Shown here one piece after another: positions 1 to 7,757 of a stretch of 64,000 bases of DNA. The notes beneath the pieces were generated by a model that did no database searches, had not been told where the DNA came from, and saw only the letters and a list, made by a program, of their open reading frames with translations. The stretch's first letter is position 1. Each line of letters begins with the position of its first letter. The DNA comes from Salinisphaera shabanensis E1L3A (GTDB lineage Bacteria > Pseudomonadota > Gammaproteobacteria > Nevskiales > Salinisphaeraceae), in assembly GCF_000215955.2 (NCBI RefSeq), contig NZ_AFNV02000003.1, positions 124,001 through 188,000 on the forward strand, read 5' to 3'. Made by a program: the position numbers and the translations under genes.

Positions 1-322
1 ACGGCGCCGAATAGGTGTATTCCGTGTGCTCGATCAAGGGCGCGGCGATCGTATCGAGCAGGCTGACGACCTCGCCGGATACGCGCGTTTCGCCGGCCTC
101 GTTGGTCATCGTCGGCCGGTAGTGGATGCTGTCGAGCACGCCGATGGCCGTGTAGGCCAGCAGTATTACCAGCGTGACCATCCCAACCGGCCGGGCAAAC
201 ACCCGCAGCCACGGCACCCGCAACGGCTTGCTGCGCGCAGCGCACACCACGAACACCGCGATCGCAATCAGCAGCAGGTAGATCAGCGCGTCGGTGTAGA
301 GGAGGACGTACAACGTTTTCAG
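1..322 (-). CDS. ABC transporter permease, N-terminal part (cut by window edge)
   Basis: The reverse strand stays open from about 322 to the window edge and encodes a membrane-protein N terminus: a first hydrophobic helix (residues about 10-28), a basic loop, then a second helix (about 40-60) followed by a periplasmic stretch. This is how the second permease of oligopeptide/microcin-type ABC importers begins, and it lies in the expected place downstream of the first permease (1011-1985). A TAG stop at 325-323 limits the frame, so translation must start at CTG (322), TTG (313) or later; no ATG is available at the expected point. An AGG lies five bases before the CTG. The higBA pair separates this gene from its operon partner. 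The family call is reasonably firm, the start is not. Confidence 0.65.
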   Translation of the reverse strand, partial: MKTLYVLLYTDALIYLLLIAIAVFVVCAARSKPLRVPWLRVFARPVGMVTLVILLAYTAIGVLDSIHYRPTMTNEAGETRVSGEVVSLLDTIAAPLIEHTEYTYSAP

Positions 323-375
323 CTATGCCTGGAAAGAAAGGTCATCGGCGCGATCCTCGGTGAGTCGATCCCTGA

Positions 376-669
376 TCAAGCCGTGTCGAACTCGATTTTC
401 TCGACCGTATCCAGATCGATCGTACGTCGTGCCTGCCAGAGTTCGTACTGATCCTGTATGGCCATCCAGCTTTCGGGCGAACGCCCGAGCGTTTTCGAGA
501 GTCGCAGTGCCATTTCGGAGCTGATGCCGCTCGTGCCTTTTAGTACGCGATTGAGTGTCGAGGGCGCCACGCCGAGCTTGCCGGCTAGTGCGCGCCCGGT
601 AATACCGTGTGGCTTGAGATATACCTCGCGGATGAATTCACCGGGATGCGGGGGATTGTGCATGGTCAT
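376..669 (-). CDS. higA: HigA family antitoxin (XRE-type HTH)
   Basis: A 97-residue helix-turn-helix protein of the HigA/VapI family, which neutralises the HigB RNase and represses its own operon. The N terminus has the family hallmark HPGEFIREVYL, followed by an XRE helix-turn-helix (ALAGKLGVAPSTLNRVLKG) and the characteristic ALRLSKTLG and PESWMAIQDQYELWQA segments. I chose the ATG at 669 because it overlaps the TGA of higB by one base (TGATG), the usual translational coupling of this operon; the longer upstream reading only runs antisense-free through higB. Toxin-first gene order is typical of higBA. Confidence 0.93.
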   Translation of the reverse strand: MTMHNPPHPGEFIREVYLKPHGITGRALAGKLGVAPSTLNRVLKGTSGISSEMALRLSKTLGRSPESWMAIQDQYELWQARRTIDLDTVEKIEFDTA

Positions 670-947
670 CAGTGATAATCCTCGTAATTCAGCACGTACG
701 CGTGGCCCTCTCGAAATTCGAAGGTGAGGCGCCAATTGCCGCTCACCCATATCGACCATCGATCAACGCTGTCTCCACAGAGCGAATGCAGCTTGAAGCC
801 GGGTATATTCATGTCGTTGACCGTTTGCGCGGTATCGAGCGCGGCGAGCTGCATCCGTAACCGCTTTGCATGATCGGGCTGTATGCCCGCCTTTGAACCG
901 GTTTCGAAATATCGCTTGAGCCCTTTATGCCGGAACGATTTAATCAC
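669..947 (-). CDS. higB: HigB family toxin (RelE-like mRNA interferase)
   Basis: A 92-residue toxin of the RelE/HigB superfamily, which cleaves mRNA on the ribosome. The start MIKSFRHKGLKRYFETGS, the central GFKLHSLCGD and the C-terminal NWRLTFEFREG and VLNYEDYH segments are the standard HigB blocks. It starts with GTG at 947 and ends one base into higA. A promoter-like sequence with an internal palindrome lies directly upstream (954-982). The pair is inserted between two permease genes of an ABC operon on the same strand. Full length with no visible lesion, so probably active. Confidence 0.93.
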   Translation of the reverse strand: MIKSFRHKGLKRYFETGSKAGIQPDHAKRLRMQLAALDTAQTVNDMNIPGFKLHSLCGDSVDRWSIWVSGNWRLTFEFREGHAYVLNYEDYH

Positions 948-953
948 GGGTTG

Positions 954-982
954 ATTTTAGCGCGTTGCGCAACATGCAACAA
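954..982 (-). promoter_or_regulatory. Candidate higBA promoter with HigA operator palindrome
   Basis: Read on the minus strand, TTGTTG (982-977) and TAAAAT (959-954) are separated by exactly 17 bases, a good sigma-70 match. The spacer contains a perfect 10-bp palindrome, GTTGCGCAAC (964-973), where a HigA dimer could block RNA polymerase; autorepression by HigA is known for the family. The -10 box ends only six bases before the GTG of higB, so the transcript from this promoter would be essentially leaderless. Confidence 0.6.
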
Positions 983-1010
983 GAGTCGAAATTTCCCCAC
1001 AATCCGGCAC

Positions 1011-1985
1011 TCATAACCGTATCCGCGGATCAAACAGCGTATAGCTGATATCGGTCAGCAGCAGTCCGACGATATAGAGCACGGAGCCGAGGAACACCAT
1101 CGCCCGCACAATGGCGAAGTCCTGGTTGTTGATGGCCTCGATCGTATAGCTGCCCAGCCCCGGGATGCCGAAGAAGGATTCCATGATCAGGCTGCCCATG
1201 AACAGCAGCGGCAGCAGCACGACCACGCCGGTGAGAATGGGGATCATGCCGTTCTTGAGTACGTGCACGAACAGAATGCGCAGGTCGGACAAACCCTTGG
1301 CGCGGGCGGTGCGCACATAGTCCTTCCCGTACTCCTCCATGAAGATGGTGCGATACCAGCGCGTGCCGGAACCGATGCCGCCCACCACGCCGATGATCAC
1401 CGGCAGCACCAGGAACTTGCCCATGTCCCAGCCCGCGTCAAAACCGGAAATGGGCACCAGATTCATGAGCTTGCCGGCCACGTACTGGCCCGCGATGATG
1501 TAGAACAGCGGCGAGATCGACATCAGCACCACGCACAGCACCACGCCGCCCCAGTCGATCGCCGTGGAGCGAAAGAACACCAGCAGCAGCCCGAAGGTGA
1601 TGTTCACCAGCATGCCCACGATGAGCGTGGGTACGGCCAGCGCCAGGCTCGGACCCATGCGTTCGAGAATGTCTGAGGAAATCGAGCGACCGGAATCAGA
1701 ATGCCCGAAGTCGAAGGCGATTACTTTTACTGATTTCTGAAAGAACAGCGTCTCGGTCAGGCTGTCGAGACCGTCGACTTGCTCGTTATAGATATAGGGC
1801 AAGTCGTAGCCGTGGGTGGCTTTCCATGTCTGGATCGCCTCGGGCGTAACGCGCTTGAAGCCGAGCTGCATGCGGGCGATATCGTCCGGCGTGTTCACCA
1901 CGAAGAACAGCAGGAAGGTGATCAGGTTGACGCCGATGAGCACCGGAATCGCATAGAGCACGCGGCGGATGATGTAGGCCAGCAT
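1011..1985 (-). CDS. ABC transporter permease (OppB/DppB/YejB type)
   Basis: A 324-residue inner-membrane permease of the BPD_transp_1 family. It opens with the typical MLAYIIRRVLYAIPVLIGV helix, has a long periplasmic loop (about residues 30-110), then five further hydrophobic segments. The cytoplasmic EAA loop that contacts the ATPase lies near residues 215-240 (YGKDYVRTARAKGLSDLR). The start ATG overlaps the TGA of the upstream binding-protein gene by one base, so the two are translationally coupled. By family it should move oligopeptides or peptide-like compounds; the actual substrate cannot be read from the sequence. Confidence 0.9.
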   Translation of the reverse strand: MLAYIIRRVLYAIPVLIGVNLITFLLFFVVNTPDDIARMQLGFKRVTPEAIQTWKATHGYDLPYIYNEQVDGLDSLTETLFFQKSVKVIAFDFGHSDSGRSISSDILERMGPSLALAVPTLIVGMLVNITFGLLLVFFRSTAIDWGGVVLCVVLMSISPLFYIIAGQYVAGKLMNLVPISGFDAGWDMGKFLVLPVIIGVVGGIGSGTRWYRTIFMEEYGKDYVRTARAKGLSDLRILFVHVLKNGMIPILTGVVVLLPLLFMGSLIMESFFGIPGLGSYTIEAINNQDFAIVRAMVFLGSVLYIVGLLLTDISYTLFDPRIRL

Positions 1986-4162
1986 CAGCGCATGCTCCGT
2001 CGAACGGCGCCGTGCTCACGACGGCGATAAATCCAGAAGCCGGGCAGCAGCAGTGCGATCAGCAAGCCGATTCCTGCCGCCACCGGCCAGAGCACCGGCG
2101 CATTCCATTCGCGGCGTTTTTCGGCACGCAGCGCGCCGTCCAGGCGCAGGTATTTCAACGAGCTCTGGATCATGCCGTTGGGCTTGGTGTTGTGCAGCCA
2201 CTGGTGGTAGAGCGCGTACTGTCGCGGGAAATACCCCCATTGCCAGGGGGCGTCGCGGCGCAGGATCGTGAGCATGCGCTCGATGATCGCCTGGCGCTCA
2301 GGGCTGTTCTCCATCACCCGCATCTGGCGAAACAGCCGGTCGTATTCGTCGTTTGAATAGTTGGCATAGTTCGAGCCGGCGTGCTCGGCGGTGCCGTTGG
2401 GCCCGTAGAGCTGCGACAGGAAATTCTCCGGGTCCGGATAGTCGGCCATCCAGCCGCTGCCGAAATAGATCTGGACATTGCCTTCGGCGATTTTCTTTTG
2501 AAAACGCGGCCAGGTCGTGGCACGCACGACCAGCTGAATACCGAGCTTGTCGAACTGCTGGCGCATCCAGTCCATTTGCGTCTTGAACTCGGGGCCGGTG
2601 GCCGGCGTATCGATATTCACCAGCAGCGATTGGCCGGTGTTCGGATCGATACCGTTCGGATAGCCGGCCTCGGCGAGCAGCTTACGCGCAGCGTCGATCG
2701 GCTTGCGAACCGCTTCGCCGTCAACCCAGTCGTAAACCACCGGGTTCATCCCGGCCTTGCCGTCCTCATATCCGAACAGCCCGGGCGGAATCGGGCCCTG
2801 GGCGACAATGCCGCGGCCGTTGAGAAACAACGGGATATAGCTTTCCATATCGATAGCGATCGAGATCGCCTGGCGCAGCTTGCGCCCCGAATCGTCCAGC
2901 CCGCCGACCACGTCATCGTTGAGGTTGAAGCCCAGGTAGAAGATGCCGGGCAGCACCGTGGTCGCCAGATCCATGCCGTGGTTGGTCATGGTGTCGGTGA
3001 GGCTCGGATTGCCCTCGGCGTCGATATTGATCGCCTGGCCGAAGGCATCGTCGCTGATGCCGGAGACGTCGTAATAGCCTTGCAGGAACTTGTTCCAGTA
3101 AGGGATGGATTCCTGTTCGCGGGAATAGACCGCGCGTTTGATGAACGGCAACGGCTTGCCAGCATCGGCCAGCAGGCCGGCAGCGCGGTCGCCGGCTTCG
3201 CCTTCGCTGGGATAGTGCTGGCCGTGAAAATTCGGATTGGCCGCGAGCACCATGCGCTGGTTCGGATTATTTTCGGTGAGCATGTAGGCACCGGTGCCCA
3301 CCGGAAACGTATCCAGGGTGATATTGCGGGACTTGAGCGCCGGCTGATCGTAAAAGCGCGTCACTTCCGGTGGCACCGGCGCGAAGAAGGCCAGCGCCAG
3401 CCAATAGCGCAGCTGTGGATAGACGCCTTCAACGCGGATTTCGTAGCGGTGCGCGTCGATCACGCGGGCGCCCTCGAAGTCGAATTGGGTCAGGTCGAGC
3501 GACTCGCCGGGCGCCAGTTTGCCGCGTGCCGCCTCCAGGCGTTCGCGCAGTTCGCCGAGACCCACGATATGCGCACTCATGAGCCCGAAGATCGGCGAAT
3601 TCACCTCGGGGCTGGCGAGACGCTTGATTTCATGGACATAGTCGCCGGCACGTAGTTCGCGCGTACCCTGATGTTCGAAATCGGCCGGACGGGTAATGCC
3701 CACCATGTCGGAGAGGGTCAGATTGTCGTAGCGTGGATTGCCGTCTGCGTTTTTCGCAAACGCCGGATGCGGCTGGTAGCGAATGCCGGGTCGGATATCG
3801 ACGGTATACACACTCGTGGCCACGTCTTCTGCCGGCGTGTCGTCGGGCAGTGTATTGCCGTCGGCGTCGAGATACTGTGGTTCGGGCACCTCGGTCGCGG
3901 TGGCCGGGATGAGCGTATAGGGCCGTTTCAGATAGTGATATTGCAACGGCGGCTCGTAGATCGCGCCGGTAAAACTGGCCTCGTCGGTGGCGTAGGAGCG
4001 CGCCGGGTCGAGATGACGCGGCGGCTCGCGAAACGAGCTGTAGTAGATATCGCTGTCGCTATCGGCGTCCGGATAGGGATTGTTCCACGGCCCGTTGCAA
4101 GCGCTGGTTGCCAGCACCAACAGCGCGCATGCGGCCAGCCGCAGGCCGTTCAGGCGATGCAT
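1985..4162 (-). CDS. ABC transporter substrate-binding lipoprotein (SBP_bac_5)
   Basis: A 725-residue extracytoplasmic solute-binding protein of the oligopeptide family. From the ATG at 4162 the N terminus is a short lipoprotein-like signal with a candidate lipidated Cys at residue 22 (LATSAC). A longer reading to 4330 is rejected because it would run into the divergent prpE start and hide the signal inside the protein. The body holds SBP_bac_5 features (FREPPRHLDPARSYATDE near the start, GYPNGIDPNTG, YPDPENFLSQLYGPNG). Unusually, the C terminus carries a hydrophobic helix followed by YRRRE-type basic residues, a second possible membrane anchor. First gene of the peptide-importer operon. Confidence 0.87.
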   Translation of the reverse strand: MHRLNGLRLAACALLVLATSACNGPWNNPYPDADSDSDIYYSSFREPPRHLDPARSYATDEASFTGAIYEPPLQYHYLKRPYTLIPATATEVPEPQYLDADGNTLPDDTPAEDVATSVYTVDIRPGIRYQPHPAFAKNADGNPRYDNLTLSDMVGITRPADFEHQGTRELRAGDYVHEIKRLASPEVNSPIFGLMSAHIVGLGELRERLEAARGKLAPGESLDLTQFDFEGARVIDAHRYEIRVEGVYPQLRYWLALAFFAPVPPEVTRFYDQPALKSRNITLDTFPVGTGAYMLTENNPNQRMVLAANPNFHGQHYPSEGEAGDRAAGLLADAGKPLPFIKRAVYSREQESIPYWNKFLQGYYDVSGISDDAFGQAINIDAEGNPSLTDTMTNHGMDLATTVLPGIFYLGFNLNDDVVGGLDDSGRKLRQAISIAIDMESYIPLFLNGRGIVAQGPIPPGLFGYEDGKAGMNPVVYDWVDGEAVRKPIDAARKLLAEAGYPNGIDPNTGQSLLVNIDTPATGPEFKTQMDWMRQQFDKLGIQLVVRATTWPRFQKKIAEGNVQIYFGSGWMADYPDPENFLSQLYGPNGTAEHAGSNYANYSNDEYDRLFRQMRVMENSPERQAIIERMLTILRRDAPWQWGYFPRQYALYHQWLHNTKPNGMIQSSLKYLRLDGALRAEKRREWNAPVLWPVAAGIGLLIALLLPGFWIYRRREHGAVRRSMR

Positions 4163-4328
4163 TCGATCAGGATTCGCGGTAGGCGCATCCTGCCAATGTA
4201 GACGATCGCGAAAGCGGCCCCAAGTCGTTTCGTCGGCGTGCGCGCCACCTTCGTCGTATGGAGCGCGTGCGGTGCGCGCTGGCACATTGGATGGAATAAC
4301 AAAACGATAGTCGATCGAGGAGTGTGGC

Positions 4329-6230
4329 ATGTCCTACCAGGCCGAATTCGAACAGGCCCTGCGCGATCCGGAAGGGTTCTGGGGCGAGGCGGCCGGCGCG
4401 ATTCGCTGGACGCGCGCGCCGCAGCAGATTCTGGACGACAGCCGCGCGCCGTTCTATCGCTGGTACCCGGACGGCGAACTCAATACGGCGGACAATTGCC
4501 TCGACCGGCATGTGGAGGCCGGGCGTGGCGACGTGACTGCGCTGATCCACGACAGCCCGGTCACGAATTCGCAGCAGCGCTACAGCTATGTCCAGCTGCG
4601 CGACGCGGTCGCGAAGTTCGCCGGCGTGATTCGCAACCAGGGCGTGGAAAAAGGCGATCGCGTGATCATCTATATGCCGATGATCCCCGAAGCGGTCATC
4701 GCCATGCTCGCCTGTGCGCGTATCGGCGCGGTGCATTCGGTGGTGTTCGGCGGCTTTGCCGGCGCCGAGTTGGCCAAACGGATCGACGACGCCACGCCCA
4801 AGCTCGTGCTGTCGGCCTCCTGCGGCATCGAGCCCACGCGTATCGTCGAATACAAACCGCTGCTCGACCGCGGTCTGGAACTGGCCGAACACAAGGTTGA
4901 ACGCTGTGTGATCTTCCAGCGCGAGACGCAGCGCTGCGAACTCACGCCCGGCCGCGATCTCGACTGGACCGATGCCCTGGCCGACGCCGAGCCCGCGGAC
5001 TGCGTGCCGGTGGCTGCGACCGACCCGCTTTATATCCTCTATACCTCCGGCACCACGGGTAAGCCCAAGGGCGTGGTACGCGACAACGGCGGCCATGCCG
5101 TGGCCATGCACTACTCCATGCGCGCGGTCTATGGGCTGGGCCAGGACGACGTGTTCTGGACGGCTTCCGATGTGGGCTGGGTGGTCGGCCATTCCTATAT
5201 CGTCTACGCGCCGCTGCTGCTGGGTTGTACGTCGGTGATGTATGAAGGTAAGCCGGTGGGCACGCCCGATGCCGGCGCCTTCTTTCGGGTGATTGCCGAA
5301 CACAAGGTGGATGTGTTCTTCACCGCGCCGACCGCCTTTCGCGCGATCAAGAAAGTCGACCCGAACGGCGAACTGGCCACGCAGTACGACGTATCCAGCC
5401 TGCGTGCGCTGTTTCTGGCCGGCGAACATACCGACCCGGACACCGCCCGTTGGGCCGGCGAGAAACTCAACGTGCCGGTGGTTGATCACTGGTGGCAGAC
5501 CGAAACCGCCTGGCCCATGAGCGCCAATCCGCTGGGTATCGAACAACTCGATGTGCCGCCCGGCTCGGCCGGCCGGCCCGTGCCCGGCTACGATACGCAC
5601 GTGCTCGCGCCGGATGGCGAAGAAGTGTCCCACGGCGAAATGGGTGATATCTGTGTGAGGCTGCCACTGCCGCCGGGCTGCTTTCCCACGCTCTGGCAGA
5701 ACGACGAACGCTACGAGTCCTCGTATCTGGAACAGTTTCCCGGCTACTACCGCTCCGGCGATGCCGGCTATCTAGATGCCGACGGCAATCTGTGGGTGAT
5801 GAGCCGCGTCGACGACATCATCAACGTCGCCGGCCATCGCCTGTCCACCGGCATGATCGAGGAGGTCATCGCGGCCCATGCCGACGTCGCCGAAGCCGCC
5901 GTGGTGGGGGCGGCCGATGCCGACAAGGGGCAGCTGCCGGTGGCCATGGTCGTGCTCAAATCGAGTGCGACACGCGGCGGCCAAGAAATCGTTGCCGAAC
6001 TGGTCGCCCATGTGCGCGATCAGATCGGCCCGGTGGCCGCGTTCCGACATGTCGCCATCGTCGAGCGCCTGCCCAAGACCCGGTCCGGCAAGATTGTAAG
6101 GGCCACGCTGCGAGAGATCGCCGACGGCAAGGACTGGACCACGCCGGCCACCATCGACGACCCGGCCATTCTCACCGAAATCGAAGCCCAGCTCGGCCAT
6201 ATCGGATACGCGAAACGTCGCGCCAGCTAA
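4329..6230 (+). CDS. prpE: Propionyl-CoA synthetase PrpE
   Basis: A 633-residue acyl-CoA synthetase that activates propionate (propionate + ATP + CoA to propionyl-CoA), the entry step of the methylcitrate cycle. It has an ACAS N-terminal domain (residues about 1-60), the AMP-binding P-loop YTSGTTGKPKG from residue 238, the DHWWQTETAWP block typical of acetyl/propionyl-CoA synthetases, and the C-terminal TRSGKI with the conserved catalytic and acylation Lys588. Overall it matches PrpE better than Acs. It is divergent from the ABC operon; no prpB, prpC or prpD is in view, so it stands alone here. Start ATG at 4329 gives the expected MSYQAEF N terminus. Confidence 0.93.
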   Translation: MSYQAEFEQALRDPEGFWGEAAGAIRWTRAPQQILDDSRAPFYRWYPDGELNTADNCLDRHVEAGRGDVTALIHDSPVTNSQQRYSYVQLRDAVAKFAGVIRNQGVEKGDRVIIYMPMIPEAVIAMLACARIGAVHSVVFGGFAGAELAKRIDDATPKLVLSASCGIEPTRIVEYKPLLDRGLELAEHKVERCVIFQRETQRCELTPGRDLDWTDALADAEPADCVPVAATDPLYILYTSGTTGKPKGVVRDNGGHAVAMHYSMRAVYGLGQDDVFWTASDVGWVVGHSYIVYAPLLLGCTSVMYEGKPVGTPDAGAFFRVIAEHKVDVFFTAPTAFRAIKKVDPNGELATQYDVSSLRALFLAGEHTDPDTARWAGEKLNVPVVDHWWQTETAWPMSANPLGIEQLDVPPGSAGRPVPGYDTHVLAPDGEEVSHGEMGDICVRLPLPPGCFPTLWQNDERYESSYLEQFPGYYRSGDAGYLDADGNLWVMSRVDDIINVAGHRLSTGMIEEVIAAHADVAEAAVVGAADADKGQLPVAMVVLKSSATRGGQEIVAELVAHVRDQIGPVAAFRHVAIVERLPKTRSGKIVRATLREIADGKDWTTPATIDDPAILTEIEAQLGHIGYAKRRAS

Positions 6231-6337
6231 CGCTGGGCTTGCTGCCAGGCGCTTGCGGGCTGTGCCGGCAGATGCCGGGCGCGGCCACATGCGCTACCGT
6301 AGCGCCCCATAATGCATGCGATGCGAGAGGGGCGCTG

Positions 6338-7744
6338 ATGCGAGTCACGGCGGGGCTCGTCCTCGGGACGATTTTGCTGCTCGGCGTACTGACGGTTGCG
6401 AGCGCGCAGGCGCAAGAGCCCGGCTATGCGGCAGGGGCCGCAGCCTTTGCGCGCGGCGATTATGCCCGGGCCCACGAGATCTGGCAGCCGCTCGCCGCGG
6501 CCCATGATGTGCGCGCGCAATATGGCGAAGGCCTGCTCCACGCCAACGGCTGGGGCGTACCGCGCGACATGTTGCGCGCCCAGCATCTCTATACGGTCGC
6601 TGCCGAGCGCGGCCACCCCGGTGCACAGTACAATCTGGCCGTAATGAGAGATACGGGTAACGGCGTGCCGCGCGATACTGCCCAGGCCGCTTTCTGGTAC
6701 ACCGAAAGCGCGCGCCAGGGGCTGCCGGTTGCCGCCTACAACCTGGCCTTGATGACGCTCGCCGGAGAGGGGCTGCGCCGCGACCCGGCGCGTGCCGTCG
6801 CCTGGCTCGAGCGTGCGCGCGGTACCGATCGCGCGGCGTTGATCGCGGCCTTGCCAGCCGTTTCGGTTGCGACCGCCCGTGCTAATATCCGCCGTACACC
6901 TGGCCTGGATGGTGAAATACTCGCAAGGGCGAATCGTGGCGACGAGTTGCGCGTATTCACACAGCGCGCCGGTTGGGTTGAGATCTGGAAGATAGCCGGT
7001 GACGGTACGCCGGACACGGTTGGCTGGATCGCGCAGCAATTGCTTTCGAACACGCCCGACCCGAACGCCAAACCCGTCCGCCTGGATCGTTTCGAATTCG
7101 GGCCTCTGACCGATCTGGATGCGCGTCGCGTGCGCCGGCCCGCGCCAGCGCCGACACGCACGACCGTGCGCTCCCGTAGCGCTGCGGTCGACGCCGAGGG
7201 CGATCGCCTGCTACGTAATTCCGGTTGGCTGGTTGGTTTGAACACGGTCGATTTCGGCACGCCGCCGCCCGGCGAGTTCGCCCGTGTGGCCACCGAGCGT
7301 CTGAATGTACGGCGTATGCCGTCGGTGAATGCGTCGGTTATCGCGCAACTGCGCCGCGACGAGCGCGTGCAGGTGATCGACCGACGCAGCGGCTGGCGGC
7401 GGATCGCGCTGCCCGATGACGCCGGCAACGGCTGGGTCGCGGCCTTTCTCTTACAGGAAACACCTGCCACGGCCGATGGTTCGAGCAGTGGGCGTGCTGC
7501 ACGCATTGGCGCGCGTAACGCCAACCTGCGCGCTGGCCCGTCGAACAACGCGACGGTGCTCGGCCAGCTACACCGGGGCGAACCCGTGCGTGTGATCGGC
7601 GAACGCCGCGGCTGGCGCGAAGTGCAGTTTTCGGGCGCTCCGGGACGGGGTTGGGTGGCAGCGTTTCTGATCGCGGGCGAAATCGCGCCGCCCGCGCGAG
7701 CGGCACAACGTGCTGCCGTACGTGTGGGTGAAAGCGGCGGTTGA
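6338..7744 (+). CDS. Sel1-repeat and triple SH3b periplasmic protein
   Basis: A 468-residue exported protein. A signal peptide (residues 1 to about 26, cut near ASAQAQ) precedes three to four Sel1/TPR-like repeats (about 30-150; AAFARGDYARAHEIWQPLA, AQYNLAVMRDTGNGV) and three bacterial SH3 domains (about 178-236, 317-375, 389-447; ANIRRTPG, LNVRRMPS, ANLRAGPS). A proline/arginine linker separates the first SH3b from the others. Sel1 repeats mediate protein contacts and SH3b domains often bind cell-wall peptides, so an envelope-associated role is inferred. The start at 6338 is set by a GAGAGGGG ribosome site. The next gene is a paralogue. Confidence 0.8.
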   Translation: MRVTAGLVLGTILLLGVLTVASAQAQEPGYAAGAAAFARGDYARAHEIWQPLAAAHDVRAQYGEGLLHANGWGVPRDMLRAQHLYTVAAERGHPGAQYNLAVMRDTGNGVPRDTAQAAFWYTESARQGLPVAAYNLALMTLAGEGLRRDPARAVAWLERARGTDRAALIAALPAVSVATARANIRRTPGLDGEILARANRGDELRVFTQRAGWVEIWKIAGDGTPDTVGWIAQQLLSNTPDPNAKPVRLDRFEFGPLTDLDARRVRRPAPAPTRTTVRSRSAAVDAEGDRLLRNSGWLVGLNTVDFGTPPPGEFARVATERLNVRRMPSVNASVIAQLRRDERVQVIDRRSGWRRIALPDDAGNGWVAAFLLQETPATADGSSSGRAARIGARNANLRAGPSNNATVLGQLHRGEPVRVIGERRGWREVQFSGAPGRGWVAAFLIAGEIAPPARAAQRAAVRVGESGG

Positions 7745-7757
7745 TGGCATTGGATTT

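Noticed and set aside
26-451. A 141-codon plus-strand frame at the left edge
   Set aside because: Antisense to the partial permease and to the end of higA; charged, motif-free sequence.
2381-3655. A 424-codon plus-strand frame over the binding-protein gene
   Set aside because: Shadow of the real minus-strand gene, which has a signal and family motifs.
4167-5633. A 488-codon minus-strand frame over prpE
   Set aside because: prpE has every acyl-CoA synthetase motif; the antisense frame has none.
6291-6305. Palindrome GCGCTA-CCG-TAGCGC between prpE and the first Sel1 gene
   Set aside because: Short arms and no T-tract; too weak to call a terminator or operator in DNA of this composition.
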